Source: CAWIDU01 sp963835055 (GTDB lineage: Bacteria; Patescibacteriota; Saccharimonadia; Saccharimonadales; UBA4665). From it: a stretch of DNA of 64,000 bases. The stretch is taken from positions 62,001-126,000 of the forward strand of contig CAWIDU010000001.1 of assembly GCA_963835055.1 (NCBI GenBank). Direction: 5' to 3'. Made by a program: the position numbers and the translations under genes. Each line of letters opens with the position of its first letter. The stretch's first letter is position 1. The notes below the pieces were generated by a model. That model did no database searches and was not told the origin of the DNA. It saw only the letters and a list, made by a program, of their open reading frames with translations. Shown piece by piece: positions 29,870 to 38,063 of this stretch.

Positions 29870-31714
29870 ATGATGTTGATGAAGAAATGGTGGCGCTTTG
29901 CGCGTTTATATAGGTTGTTTAGCTTAGCGCTGGCGGGGTTCGTCGTTGGCCTGATTCTGCAACTCAGCGGCCTAGGCACGGTCAGTCACATTTTGTTGGC
30001 CGCTGTCAGTCTTGTCGAGGTCGGCTTCCTCGGCTGGGACATGTGGCAAGAGGTACGGTCCGGCGCCTACGGCATTGATATTCTGGCGGCCACCGCCATT
30101 GTGACATCTGTTATTCTCGGCCAATACTGGGCGGCCATCGTTATTGTATTGATGCTGACTGGCGGCGAGGCGCTCGAAGATTTCGCCCAGCACCGAGCTC
30201 AAACTGAGTTGCGGGCTCTGCTCAAACGAGCGCCGCAGCAAGCCCATGTGATCCGCAAAGGTAAAACTATCGACGTGCCGGTTAGCGAGTTGCGGGTCGG
30301 CGACAAGGTGCTTGTTAAGGCCGGCGAAGTCGTACCGGTGGACGCTGTGATTATAGAAGGCAGTGCCAGTTTCGATGAATCGTCGCTGACCGGCGAGAGT
30401 CTGCCGCAGGCCAAACAGGAAAAGGACCAGCTGCTCAGCGGTACCATTAATCTTGACGGTCCGGTCACCGCGCAGGCCCTGGCGACGGCCGCCGACAGCC
30501 AATACCAGCAAATTATCAAACTGGTACGCAGCGCGGCAGCCGCTCAGGCGCCTTTCGTCCGTTTGGCCGAGCGCTACAGCCTGCCTTTCACGGTTACGGC
30601 CTATGCCATCGCTGTCTCGGTCTGGGTAGTCAGCGGCCATGCTATCCGATTCTTGGAAGTTATTGTCGTGGCTACGCCCTGCCCGCTGCTCTTGGCGGCC
30701 CCAGTGGCCCTGATCAGCGGCATGTCGCTGGCCAGCCGTTACGGCATCATCATCAAGACCGGCGGCGCGCTGGAGCGCTTGGCCGAAGCGACGACTTTCG
30801 CTTTCGACAAAACCGGCACCCTGACGCGCGGCGAGCTGCAGATTGATAAGCTAACGGCCTTCGGTTCGTTCAAGGAGGATGAGGTCTTGGGTCTGGCAGC
30901 CAGCCTGGAGCAAACTTCCAACCACGCGGTGGCCCAGGCCATAGTTAACGAGGCCCGGGGGCGGCACATCAAGTTGGCCAAGGCCAAGCATATTCAGGAA
31001 ATCGCCGGGCGTGGGCTGCGGGCCAGTGCTCGCGGCCAGCAGTTGTTGGTCGGCCGTTTCGCTTTCATGCTGGAGCACGATGTGGCCGTGCCGGCCAATT
31101 TCAAACGCGAGAGCATCAAACAAACGGCCGTCTATGTGGCTGTCGGCCAGCAATTAGCCGGTGTCATTACTTTCCGAGATGAAATAAGACCGGAGGCCGC
31201 TGACACGCTAGCCCGCTTGCATGAGCTGGGCGTTCGGGAGACCGCCATGGTCACCGGCGACAACCAAGCGACGGCTCTATTAATTGCCAAGCAGCTGGGC
31301 ATTACCCATGTTCACGCCGAGGCTTTGCCGGCTGATAAGTTGCACTTCCTAAGCGAGATCAAGGACCGGCCGGTAGTTTTCGTCGGCGACGGCGTCAATG
31401 ACGCACCGATCTTGACTGGCGCTGACGTCGGTATCGCCCTCGGCGCCCGTGGCACGACGGCCGCCAGCGAATCAGCAGATGTAGTAATCATGACCGACGA
31501 TCTCGGCCAGGTAGCCACGGCCACAGCCATTGCTCGGCAAACTTTCCGGATTGCTCGCCAGAGCATCCTTGGCGGTATCGCGCTGAGCCTGGTGCTGATG
31601 CTGATTTATTCCACTGGCAAGTTTTCGCCGCTCAGCGGCGCCATCGTCCAAGAAGCCGTCGACGTGATCGTCATCTTCAATGGGCTGCGCGCCCATTTCA
31701 TAAAAGCTACTTAA
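29870..31714 (+). CDS. Heavy-metal P-type ATPase without N-terminal metal-binding domains
   Basis: A 614-residue P1B-type ATPase. Seen: three to four N-terminal helices, the actuator TGES loop, the membrane metal site VVATPCPLLLAAP (TPC in place of the usual CPC), the phosphorylated Asp in FDKTGTLTRG (about residue 313), a nucleotide domain with SNHAVAQAI (HP-like), MVTGDN, and VFVGDGVNDAPIL. There are no HMA or His-rich N-terminal domains. It exports a metal cation; Zn/Cd, Co or Mn cannot be told apart from this motif. The ATG cluster begins 6 bases after tRNA-His, so it may share that transcript. Confidence 0.92.
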   Translation: MMLMKKWWRFARLYRLFSLALAGFVVGLILQLSGLGTVSHILLAAVSLVEVGFLGWDMWQEVRSGAYGIDILAATAIVTSVILGQYWAAIVIVLMLTGGEALEDFAQHRAQTELRALLKRAPQQAHVIRKGKTIDVPVSELRVGDKVLVKAGEVVPVDAVIIEGSASFDESSLTGESLPQAKQEKDQLLSGTINLDGPVTAQALATAADSQYQQIIKLVRSAAAAQAPFVRLAERYSLPFTVTAYAIAVSVWVVSGHAIRFLEVIVVATPCPLLLAAPVALISGMSLASRYGIIIKTGGALERLAEATTFAFDKTGTLTRGELQIDKLTAFGSFKEDEVLGLAASLEQTSNHAVAQAIVNEARGRHIKLAKAKHIQEIAGRGLRASARGQQLLVGRFAFMLEHDVAVPANFKRESIKQTAVYVAVGQQLAGVITFRDEIRPEAADTLARLHELGVRETAMVTGDNQATALLIAKQLGITHVHAEALPADKLHFLSEIKDRPVVFVGDGVNDAPILTGADVGIALGARGTTAASESADVVIMTDDLGQVATATAIARQTFRIARQSILGGIALSLVLMLIYSTGKFSPLSGAIVQEAVDVIVIFNGLRAHFIKAT

Positions 31715-32336
31715 TGAGCAGTAGCATGCCGGCCACGAAGAGTGGCACGGCGGCGTTGTCAGCTCCCCACGGCGCGACGTTTTCGATTACCGTGGCGGCC
31801 AGCGAGACCAACACGATGAGGGCCACCGACGTACTGGTAACGACCAAGCCATAGCCGCCGAGAATCAAACACGAGCTGAGGAAGAACGTGACTGTGCCAA
31901 CTAGACTCTTGGTGGTTCCGAGAACGCTGTAACGGTGAGCGTTGCCGAAGCGCACGCCAATTACCGCTGCCAAGCCATCGGCTAAGCTCATTTCCAACAG
32001 TGCGGCAGTGTAAATGTGGGGGTGCTGTCCAGCGATGAAAGCCATGGCGCCAACGGCCAGCGCGAACCAGACTTCGCCGTAGGTTGGACGTTGCACGCTG
32101 TGGATGGCTTTGAAAATACCGGCGTACCTGGAAATGCCGACGACAATTACAAAAGCCACGCTCAGCGCCTTAATTTCGGTGACTGTCAGCCAGTAAGGCC
32201 AGAAGGCAACGAAGCTGCCAACGGTAATGTGCACGAATTTGCGGCTAAATTCGCCGTGGACTCGCCGCAGTCGCCACCAGAACTCGCTGCCCACTACCAC
32301 TGCGAAAACCGCCAAAATTGTTAATACCAGCGCCAT
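31707..32336 (-). CDS. Dolichol/phytol kinase-like membrane protein (CTP-dependent kinase family)
   Basis: A 209-residue protein with about six membrane helices. Seen: SRKFVHITVGSFVAFWPYW, EVWFALAVG, then LADGLAAVIGVRFGN and SVLGTTKSLVGT, and a final ENVAPWGADNAAVPL. These are the conserved patches of the SEC59/VTE5/Dgk1 family, related to CDP-diglyceride synthases, which phosphorylate polyprenols, phytol or diacylglycerol. Undecaprenol recycling or lipid salvage from a host is possible. The start at ATG 32334-32336 is preferred over an upstream ATG. It overlaps the convergent ATPase gene by 8 bases. Confidence 0.8.
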   Translation of the reverse strand: MALVLTILAVFAVVVGSEFWWRLRRVHGEFSRKFVHITVGSFVAFWPYWLTVTEIKALSVAFVIVVGISRYAGIFKAIHSVQRPTYGEVWFALAVGAMAFIAGQHPHIYTAALLEMSLADGLAAVIGVRFGNAHRYSVLGTTKSLVGTVTFFLSSCLILGGYGLVVTSTSVALIVLVSLAATVIENVAPWGADNAAVPLFVAGMLLLIK

Positions 32337-32417
32337 GCCTCGATTGTACAGCAAAAGCCTGACATTAGACTGATGTGTATAATTACCATCTCATACGGTA
32401 TAATTACCCCAGTATTT

Positions 32418-32494
32418 CGGGGTGTGGCGCAGTTGGCTAGCGCGCCGCGTTTGGGACGCGGAGGTCGGAGGTTCAAGTCCTCTCACCCCGACCA
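32418..32494 (+). tRNA. tRNA-Pro(TGG)
   Basis: Acceptor CGGGGTG/CACCCCG, D stem GCGC/GCGC, anticodon stem CCGCG/CGCGG with loop TTTGGGA giving TGG, T stem GGAGG/CCTCT, discriminator A, CCA encoded at 32492-32494. Confidence 0.96.
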
Positions 32495-32512
32495 TGAAAT
32501 TTTCAATCAATT

Positions 32513-32589
32513 CGGGGTGTGGCGCAGCTTGGTAGCGCGCGTCGTTCGGGACGACGAGGTCGCTGGTTCAAATCCAGTCACCCCGACCA
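32513..32589 (+). tRNA. tRNA-Pro(CGG)
   Basis: Acceptor CGGGGTG/CACCCCG identical to the preceding tRNA-Pro, anticodon stem CGTCG/CGACG with loop TTCGGGA giving CGG, T stem GCTGG/CCAGT, CCA encoded at 32587-32589. The pair probably arose by duplication and is co-transcribed. Confidence 0.96.
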
Positions 32590-32593
32590 TTTG

Positions 32594-33385
32594 TTAAATT
32601 AGCTTTTGGATTTGTTCGATAGAATCAGCTAGCCCGCCGGAATTGGCTTTCACCAGTACAGCGTTGAATTGGCGCGGACCAGCGGTTTCCAAGACATTCT
32701 TGGTCTTGGTGCCGTCACGCCAGCGTGGAATCACGCTATCAAAGCTAATGCCCAGGCTGGCATCCAGCGCACCGCACATGCCAACATCAGTGATATGCGC
32801 CGTACCTCCAGGCAAAACGCGGGCGTCGGCAGTTGGGATGTGCCAGTGGTCACCGACGACAGCTGTCACCTGGCCATCGAGATAGTGCCCAATAATCACT
32901 TTTTCGCTAGAAAAGTCGCCGTGGAAATTTACGATCGTGGCATCACGCTTAGTGTCTTTTTCGATTTCCAGAATCTTATCAATCACCTGCAACGGATTAT
33001 CAATTTGCTTATCAGCGTCTTTACCGACGATCTGGCCGAGCAGGCTGATCACCAGAACCTTGGCGTTATTCTTATTAATATACTTGTAGCCGGGACCAGG
33101 CTTTTCGAGAAAGTTCGCGGGTTGAACAATCGGTTCATTGGGATTTGCCAGCAAAGGGAAAATTTCTTCGCGGTGCAAACTCCAGTTACCGCCGGTGCCG
33201 AAATCAACGCCGGCCTTTTGCAATCGGCGAAAATCGGCAATCGATGTTCCCCGTCCTTCGGTTACGTTCTCAACCTGAGCAATCACCAAATCAATCTTTT
33301 TCTCTTTTACTAAATTAGGTAAAACTTTCTCAATCACCTCCACGCCCACTTCGCCCATGATGTCACCAACGTACAGGATGTTCAT
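32594..33385 (-). CDS. ymdB: YmdB-family metallophosphoesterase
   Basis: A 263-residue calcineurin-like phosphodiesterase. Seen: LYVGDIMGEVGVEV with the first metal Asp, AQVENVTEGRGTS with the Asn/Glu ligands, FGTGGNWSLHREEI (N-H in the third motif), IVNFHGDFSSEK, VVGDHWHIPTADARVLPGGT and ITDVGMCG. In Bacillus the family hydrolyses 2',3' and 3',5' cyclic nucleotides and is linked to RNase Y. Here too it lies 9 bases downstream of the rny C-terminal frame on the same strand, so the conserved rny-ymdB pair is seen. Confidence 0.92.
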   Translation of the reverse strand: MNILYVGDIMGEVGVEVIEKVLPNLVKEKKIDLVIAQVENVTEGRGTSIADFRRLQKAGVDFGTGGNWSLHREEIFPLLANPNEPIVQPANFLEKPGPGYKYINKNNAKVLVISLLGQIVGKDADKQIDNPLQVIDKILEIEKDTKRDATIVNFHGDFSSEKVIIGHYLDGQVTAVVGDHWHIPTADARVLPGGTAHITDVGMCGALDASLGISFDSVIPRWRDGTKTKNVLETAGPRQFNAVLVKANSGGLADSIEQIQKLI

Positions 33386-33394
33386 GGGAATCGG

Positions 33395-34384
33395 CTACTT
33401 GGCGAACTCGACAGCGCGGGTTTCGCGGATGACGTTGACCTTGATGGTGCCGGGATATTGCATGGTCGACTCGATCTTGGTGGCAATATCACGGGCCAGC
33501 TTGATGGCGCTAAGGTCGTCGATCGATTCCGGTTTGACGAAAATGCGGACTTCGCGGCCAGCGCTGATGGCGTACGATTTCTCGATGCCCTTGAAGCTAT
33601 TGGCGACATTTTCCAGATCCTTCATGCGTTCGGCGAAATTCTCGGCGCTGATATTGCGGGCGCCGGGGCGGGAAGCGCTGATGGCGTCGACTGTACGAAC
33701 GACCAAGGCTTCCACGCTGGTGGCTTCGACATCGTCATGGTGCTGCTCGGCAGCTAAGGCGACTTCTTCTGGAGCGCCATACTTGCGCAGGATTTCACCA
33801 GAGATGTGGTGGTGCTTACCTTCCATCTTGTGCGTCAGGGCCTTGCCCAGGTCGTGGACCAAGGCAGCGTATTTAGTCGTTTTGACGTCGGCGCCGACTT
33901 CTTCGGCAATAATACCAGCGATGTGGGCCATTTCCGTGGAGTGCTTGAGAACGTTCTGGCCGTATGATGTGCGGTATTTCAGCTCGCCAAGCAGTTGCAA
34001 AATTTCCTTCGGTATTCCAATCACGCCGACTTCGCGGGCAGCGTCTTCGCCGGCTCGAATGACGTCTTTTTCGACCTGGGCCTGGGCCTTGGCGACGACT
34101 TCTTCGATGCGGCCGGGATGGATGCGGCCGTCTTTCATGAGCATTTCCATGGCCATGCGAGCGACTTCGCGGCGCACCGGGTCGAAACTGCTGAGCACGA
34201 CGTAGCCGGGCGTGTCATCAACCATGATGTCGACGCCGGTAGCCCGTTGCAGAGCTTGAATATTGCGACCTTCTTTGCCGATGATGCGACCTTTCATTTC
34301 CTCGTCTTCCAGCTTAATGCTGGTGACGGTGCGCTCGGCGGTTACCTCGCTGGCCATCCGCTCCATGGCGGTGGTGATGATCAA
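33395..34384 (-). CDS. rny: Ribonuclease Y, C-terminal part (KH and HD domains) of a frameshifted gene
   Basis: 329 residues from a TTG at 34384, or starting by continuation of the frame at 34435. Seen: the KH domain (KGRIIGKEGRNIQALQRATG), then an HD domain with the metal His-Asp in YAALVHDLGKALTH and the later EQHHDDVEA, and a C-terminal FAKxx end (RAVEFAK). RNase Y starts bulk mRNA decay at the membrane. The membrane anchor and coiled coil are encoded at 34428-34904 in another frame, so the gene is split by one base. Without a frameshift or re-initiation this part would be made poorly or not at all. ymdB follows. Confidence 0.88.
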   Translation of the reverse strand: MIITTAMERMASEVTAERTVTSIKLEDEEMKGRIIGKEGRNIQALQRATGVDIMVDDTPGYVVLSSFDPVRREVARMAMEMLMKDGRIHPGRIEEVVAKAQAQVEKDVIRAGEDAAREVGVIGIPKEILQLLGELKYRTSYGQNVLKHSTEMAHIAGIIAEEVGADVKTTKYAALVHDLGKALTHKMEGKHHHISGEILRKYGAPEEVALAAEQHHDDVEATSVEALVVRTVDAISASRPGARNISAENFAERMKDLENVANSFKGIEKSYAISAGREVRIFVKPESIDDLSAIKLARDIATKIESTMQYPGTIKVNVIRETRAVEFAK

Positions 34385-34427
34385 GGCCGCCTGTTCTTCG
34401 GCATTGTCACGGGCCTCGTTTTGCAGC

Positions 34428-34904
34428 TTAGTAATTAGACCCAGTAAGATCGTTCTTGATATCGCGCTCGGTCATTTGCATCAGCTTATCGGTCGCCTCG
34501 GCCTTGCTGAGCTTGGCGATCTTCTCTAGCTTATCCTGCTGTTTGCTGCGGATGTCGCGGATTTCGTTTTTCAGCTCTTCTACTTCATCTTCGCCCTTGC
34601 GCAAATTTTCCTTGCGCTTGTCGAGCTCATCGAGCTTCTTGTCGAAAGTTTCCTCACGCGACACCAGCCGCTGCTCGAGTTCCTTCAGCTCACGACGGCG
34701 GGTCTGCTCTTCTCGACGGGTTTCCTCGACGGCCTTGTTGGCGTCTTCGCGGGCCTGCTCCACCAACTTATTGGCTTCCTTCTTGGCTTTTTCCAGCTCT
34801 TTCTTGATTTGCTCTTCGGCCGAGCCGCGGCGCTGTTGGGTAACCACAACCGTGCCTCCAACACCAGCAAACAGCCCAACTATAGCGAGCACTGCTGCTA
34901 ACAT
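34428..34904 (-). CDS. rny: Ribonuclease Y, N-terminal part (membrane anchor and coiled coil)
   Basis: 158 residues: a membrane helix (MLAAVLAIVGLFAGVGGTVVV) and then about 130 residues of charged coiled coil (for example EQIKKELEKAKKEANKLVEQ) that ends in MTERDIKNDLTGSNY and a stop. In the next frame the text goes on as LLGLITKLQNEARDNAEEQA, which is the expected RNase Y sequence between coiled coil and KH domain. So the ribosome must shift by one base near 34435 (CTT-ACT against TTA-CTG) to make the whole protein. A real split, a frameshift signal or a sequence error are all possible. Confidence 0.88.
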   Translation of the reverse strand: MLAAVLAIVGLFAGVGGTVVVTQQRRGSAEEQIKKELEKAKKEANKLVEQAREDANKAVEETRREEQTRRRELKELEQRLVSREETFDKKLDELDKRKENLRKGEDEVEELKNEIRDIRSKQQDKLEKIAKLSKAEATDKLMQMTERDIKNDLTGSNY

Positions 34905-35130
34905 AGCTTTCCTTTCTATTCACGCAGAATAGCTTGTATCGGACATCGCTATCACTTCTCTAGTCCGGAAACCACTCTGAATATCAAATTATATATGGGA
35001 CAAATTGGATTGAACGTCTCTCAAACTGCTCAATTCCTGTATTAAATATACGCCGCTTTTGCCGGCTCGGTCAACTGGCAACCAATCGGCTATGCGCATA
35101 ATGAATGACGCCAGGAAGTCTTTTTGCTTT

Positions 35131-35180
35131 GCTATAATCACCTCGCTAAAATCTATGGCTTTTATCGCGGGGCGTTAGAA
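35131..35180 (+). promoter_or_regulatory. tRNA-type promoter with no tRNA behind it
   Basis: TATAATCACCTC occurs here (35132-35143), as it does directly upstream of tRNA-Gly(TCC) and in nearly the same place before tRNA-His. The following bases contain GCGGGGCGTTAG, which resembles a tRNA 5' end, but no D, anticodon or T arm can be drawn. It may be the remnant of a lost tRNA or the promoter of a small RNA or a 7-codon frame (ATG at 35155). The stretch 34905-35182 holds nothing else I can name. Confidence 0.35.
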
Positions 35181-35182
35181 TT

Positions 35183-35578
35183 TCAAGAAACTTGAGCTGT
35201 GACTTGGACACCTGCTAGTTCGAGTATGGGTAATCGTTCGTGCAGCACCATGGCTCCATTCCTATCATCAGTGTGTACTTCAGTAGTAACACCCTCTGGC
35301 ACAATTATATTGTCGCCCAAAGTCTCAAACAGGCTTCTCATCAAACCCGGATGCTCTTCCAATTTTTCAGCTGTCCATCTCTGCTCTCGTGCAACTCTAT
35401 CAACGGCCATACCGAAAAATGATAATAGATTACTACTTACAAGATGTCCACGGCCATAAATAACAAAACGGCTAGTTTCACTATCCGGCTCTGCTAGAAG
35501 GGTAAATCCGTTATGGCTCCAGCCTGTTTCGCGGATATAACCTTTGCGATTAGATATAATCTCTTTGCTTGGCTTCAT
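35183..35578 (-). CDS. Hypothetical protein (131 residues)
   Basis: An unrecognised soluble protein with a good AAGGAG sequence 6 bases before the ATG. The N-terminal half (YIRETGWSHNGFTLLAEPDS, then RFVIYGRGHLVSSNLLSFFG) looks like a beta-meander. The second half has a helix (DRVAREQRWTAEKLEEHPGL) and a late beta part (TTEVHTDDRNGAMVLHERLP). There is no signal peptide, no membrane segment and no clear catalytic pattern. It stands alone between rny and tsaB; base use is a little more AT-rich than that of its neighbours. Confidence 0.65.
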   Translation of the reverse strand: MKPSKEIISNRKGYIRETGWSHNGFTLLAEPDSETSRFVIYGRGHLVSSNLLSFFGMAVDRVAREQRWTAEKLEEHPGLMRSLFETLGDNIIVPEGVTTEVHTDDRNGAMVLHERLPILELAGVQVTAQVS

Positions 35579-35720
35579 ATAACTCCTTACTACTGAGAAT
35601 TATACGAAAGCGGTCCTGAGAAGTAAAACGCTCATGCATAGAAGCTGTAAGAAACTATTAAGTAACTTAAACCATTGCATTAACTGCTGAGGTGGTTCTA
35701 GCATTGTCAATGATACTCAG

Positions 35721-36113
35721 TTACTTTTTCGGTGGCGTGATATGCGGCGGCGAGCCGTATTCTGGAATGATAATTTTTTCATTTTTGCCGGCTAAAAGTT
35801 TGCCGACAGAATCTGCTCGCCAAGACTGGCCGCGGCCACCAACAATTGGGATATTCAAACTGTCGGCCAGCGCGTTGGCGACGGTGATACCAATCCGCAG
35901 GCCAGTGAAGCTGCCTGGGCCAGCGAAAATGGCTAGGCCCTGGAGATCTTTTAAAGTTTTATTTTGCCTATCTAAGACTTGCCTGATTTGCTGATGAATC
36001 GTTTCGGCCAATTGGCGATGAGCCGGCCAGGCCAGGGAAGTGAGCTGTTTCTGGTCGTCATAGAGCCCAAGTTCGGCTTCTGGTTGGTCGGTCTTGATGG
36101 TTAGGATAAGCAT
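35721..36113 (-). CDS. tsaB: TsaB-like tRNA t6A-modification partner (short)
   Basis: A 130-residue protein covering only the first lobe of TsaB/YeaZ (full length about 220-230). Seen: MLILTIKTDQPEAELGLYD, HRQLAETIHQQIRQVLD, then GLAIFAGPGSFTGLRIGITVANALADSL, the family signature. It partners TsaD and TsaE in making N6-threonylcarbamoyladenosine in tRNAs that read ANN codons. The tail ends in a Pro/Lys-rich segment. tsaE lies 12 bases upstream on the same strand, which supports the assignment. tsaD is not in the window. Confidence 0.85.
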   Translation of the reverse strand: MLILTIKTDQPEAELGLYDDQKQLTSLAWPAHRQLAETIHQQIRQVLDRQNKTLKDLQGLAIFAGPGSFTGLRIGITVANALADSLNIPIVGGRGQSWRADSVGKLLAGKNEKIIIPEYGSPPHITPPKK

Positions 36114-36125
36114 ATACTTAACATG

Positions 36126-36593
36126 TTAATCATTAGTGGGGAAGAGGTAGTTTAGCTTTTCTGGATAGCTGAAGTCAAACTGTCTGGCGTCTTCGTTAGT
36201 GACTTTGATATTAATCGTGACGTGGTCAGCGGGCAGAACATCCTCGATGATTGCCGGCCATTCGACTGCCACCACGGTCTGCGGATCCTGCAACACTTCA
36301 GCTAGCTCGTCGCGCATGATGCCCGCCTCTTTCAGACGGTAAAAGTCGAAGTGGTAGAGAGTTAATTTGCCTGCTCGATACTGGTTGCTAAGCGTGAAGC
36401 TGGGGCTGCGCACCGTGTCGTGGCTGCCCATACCTCGCGCCAGACCGCGGACGAAGGCCGTCTTGCCGCCCCCTAGGTCGCTGACCAATTCGATGACTTC
36501 GCCGCCGCTAAGCCTACGCCCGATCTGCGCGCCGAGTTCTAAGGTAGCGTCTAAGTCGGTAGAAACGGTTTGCCAAGTCAACGCGGTATTCAT
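36126..36593 (-). CDS. tsaE: TsaE, tRNA t6A-modification ATPase
   Basis: A 155-residue P-loop ATPase started at ATG 36591-36593; the 13 codons upstream are not conserved-looking. Seen: TLELGAQIGRRLSGGEVIEL, the Walker A variant SDLGGGKTAFVRGLARGMG, SPSFTLSNQYRAG, the LYHFDFYRL strand and VAVEWPAII. TsaE drives cycling of the TsaB-TsaD complex. Its 5' end lies inside the 3' end of the upstream lamin-tail gene (80-base overlap), so translation of the two is coupled. Confidence 0.9.
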   Translation of the reverse strand: MNTALTWQTVSTDLDATLELGAQIGRRLSGGEVIELVSDLGGGKTAFVRGLARGMGSHDTVRSPSFTLSNQYRAGKLTLYHFDFYRLKEAGIMRDELAEVLQDPQTVVAVEWPAIIEDVLPADHVTINIKVTNEDARQFDFSYPEKLNYLFPTND

Positions 36594-37947
36594 ATACGCC
36601 GTATAGTAGCGCGAGGCCGACGACCAGGGCAAGTGTCCAGCTATGAATCGGCGTTACGCTAGTGGCCGTGGTGTTGGCCGTATTGTTGGCCGATGCCGCA
36701 GTCTTGGCCCCTTTGGTCTTGGAAGCGCTGGTCTTGGCGGTCTTGCTCTTGGAGCTGCTCTTGGCGGCGGTTTTCTTGACTGGTTGGTTGATAATATTGG
36801 CCGCACCGGGTGTCGGTGACGTCGTCCAATACCATTTCGCGTTGGCCAAATCCCAGGTTTGGCCGTCAACGGCTGTGCCATAAACGTCAGTTGCCGAGAT
36901 CGAGTTGCCGGACGGATCGAGCAGTTTGACCTGGCCGCCACTGTTGCTGAGACTGAGGCCGGTGGCCGCCGAATAGAAAGCTGTGAAACTCTGGCCAGGC
37001 AAGGCTGCACCAGCTGGAAAAGTGAAGCTGTGCAGCGCCGTCGTGCCGGCTTGCAGGCCGAAACCACTGAGGTCGAAAGTAACGGTGTTGGGATTATACA
37101 ATTCAATGAATTCGTCGGTGGCGTCATTGCCAGTGCCGACCGGGTTGGGCAGAATTTCGGTGACTTCCGGCGCCATCAAACCGATATCAGCGGCAGGCAA
37201 ACTGGCCGGTGCGGGCGTATCAGAGCCACTGCCATCGCTGGCCAGCGAAATGATGGTGGCCGGCGGCTGGCTGCTAGGTAGTAGTTGACTCAGACCTGTT
37301 AGAACCGGCGTATTGCCTGAGCCGCTGACCAGATTGCAGGCATTGCCAGTATCAGGCTGGGCGGCCAGCCACGAGCCTGCACCGGGGTTAGCGACCAGCG
37401 GGTTATTACCACTGTCAACCGGTTGGCGCTGCAGGAAGGCGTTAATGTTGGCGGGCAAAGTTTGGGCGCCCGTGGCGGCTGTTTTGGACCAGCCCACGTA
37501 ATCTTGCAGAACCGGCGTCACTGAACCGCCGGCCACAGTTTGGGCAAAGGCCACGACTTCCACTAAGCCCGCCGTGCTCGATAAGCCCAGCGACACCGAG
37601 TCAACCGTCAACTGATAACAGAGCAGCAGCGAGCCATCATTAACCATATAGTAGCTATGGGGCGGCACCGTGCCGGACAGGGCGATCAGCTTGCTGCTGG
37701 TAGCCCTGGTCAGGTCGTAGTTGTTGAAGTACTCCAGCTGATATTTGCTCATATCCAGCGTCGTAGCCGTCGAGTTGTAGAGCGTAAAGAACTGGCCGTT
37801 ACTACTGGTAATTTTGAACTGGCTAATGACGAGGGAGGGGGCACTAGCCGAATCAGCCTGAGTAGGAGTCGAGTGGCCTGGTGCCGGTAAGCCACTCAGC
37901 AGAATGGCTAGAGTCAGTACCGCCAACAATTGTCGAGTCCGCCGCAT
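36514..37947 (-). CDS. Exported lamin-tail-domain protein with a Lys-rich stalk and C-terminal membrane anchor
   Basis: A 477-residue protein started at ATG 37945-37947. Signal peptide (MRRTRQLLAVLTLAILLSGL), a first lamin-tail-like beta domain (LVISQFKITSSNGQFFTLYN, about residues 40-160), a Ser/Pro linker, a second, clearer lamin-tail domain (VTEILPNPVG, DEFIELYNPNTVTFDLSGFG, about 270-390), a histone-like stalk of Lys, Ala, Ser and Thr (KKTAAKSSSKSKTAK), one membrane helix (WTLALVVGLALLYGVYEY) and an Arg-rich cytoplasmic tail. Lamin-tail domains occur in secreted bacterial proteins and nucleases; here no catalytic domain is seen, so it is probably a surface binding protein. The 3' end overlaps tsaE. 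Confidence 0.75.
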   Translation of the reverse strand: MRRTRQLLAVLTLAILLSGLPAPGHSTPTQADSASAPSLVISQFKITSSNGQFFTLYNSTATTLDMSKYQLEYFNNYDLTRATSSKLIALSGTVPPHSYYMVNDGSLLLCYQLTVDSVSLGLSSTAGLVEVVAFAQTVAGGSVTPVLQDYVGWSKTAATGAQTLPANINAFLQRQPVDSGNNPLVANPGAGSWLAAQPDTGNACNLVSGSGNTPVLTGLSQLLPSSQPPATIISLASDGSGSDTPAPASLPAADIGLMAPEVTEILPNPVGTGNDATDEFIELYNPNTVTFDLSGFGLQAGTTALHSFTFPAGAALPGQSFTAFYSAATGLSLSNSGGQVKLLDPSGNSISATDVYGTAVDGQTWDLANAKWYWTTSPTPGAANIINQPVKKTAAKSSSKSKTAKTSASKTKGAKTAASANNTANTTATSVTPIHSWTLALVVGLALLYGVYEYRVDLANRFYRLRRYLRTRRADRA

Positions 37948-38063
37948 AGCAAACCGGATTATTGGACAGGTCCAAACCGCACGCAAGCATAAGCGACCAT
38001 TTAATGTCCGAAACATTAAATTCAGTTAAGATTTGCCGGCCGCTGGCAGAGTATACTGGTAAT

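Noticed and set aside
32373..32597. Plus-strand frame across both tRNA-Pro genes
   Set aside because: Read through tRNA sequence; no start signal and no protein family.
34420..34445. Programmed +1 frameshift in rny
   Set aside because: No stop or rare codon follows CTT and no internal Shine-Dalgarno sequence is placed as in prfB; mutation or sequence error is simpler.
36667..37127. Long frames on both strands across the Lys-rich stalk and lamin-tail gene
   Set aside because: Shadows of a low-complexity coding region; no start signals or families.
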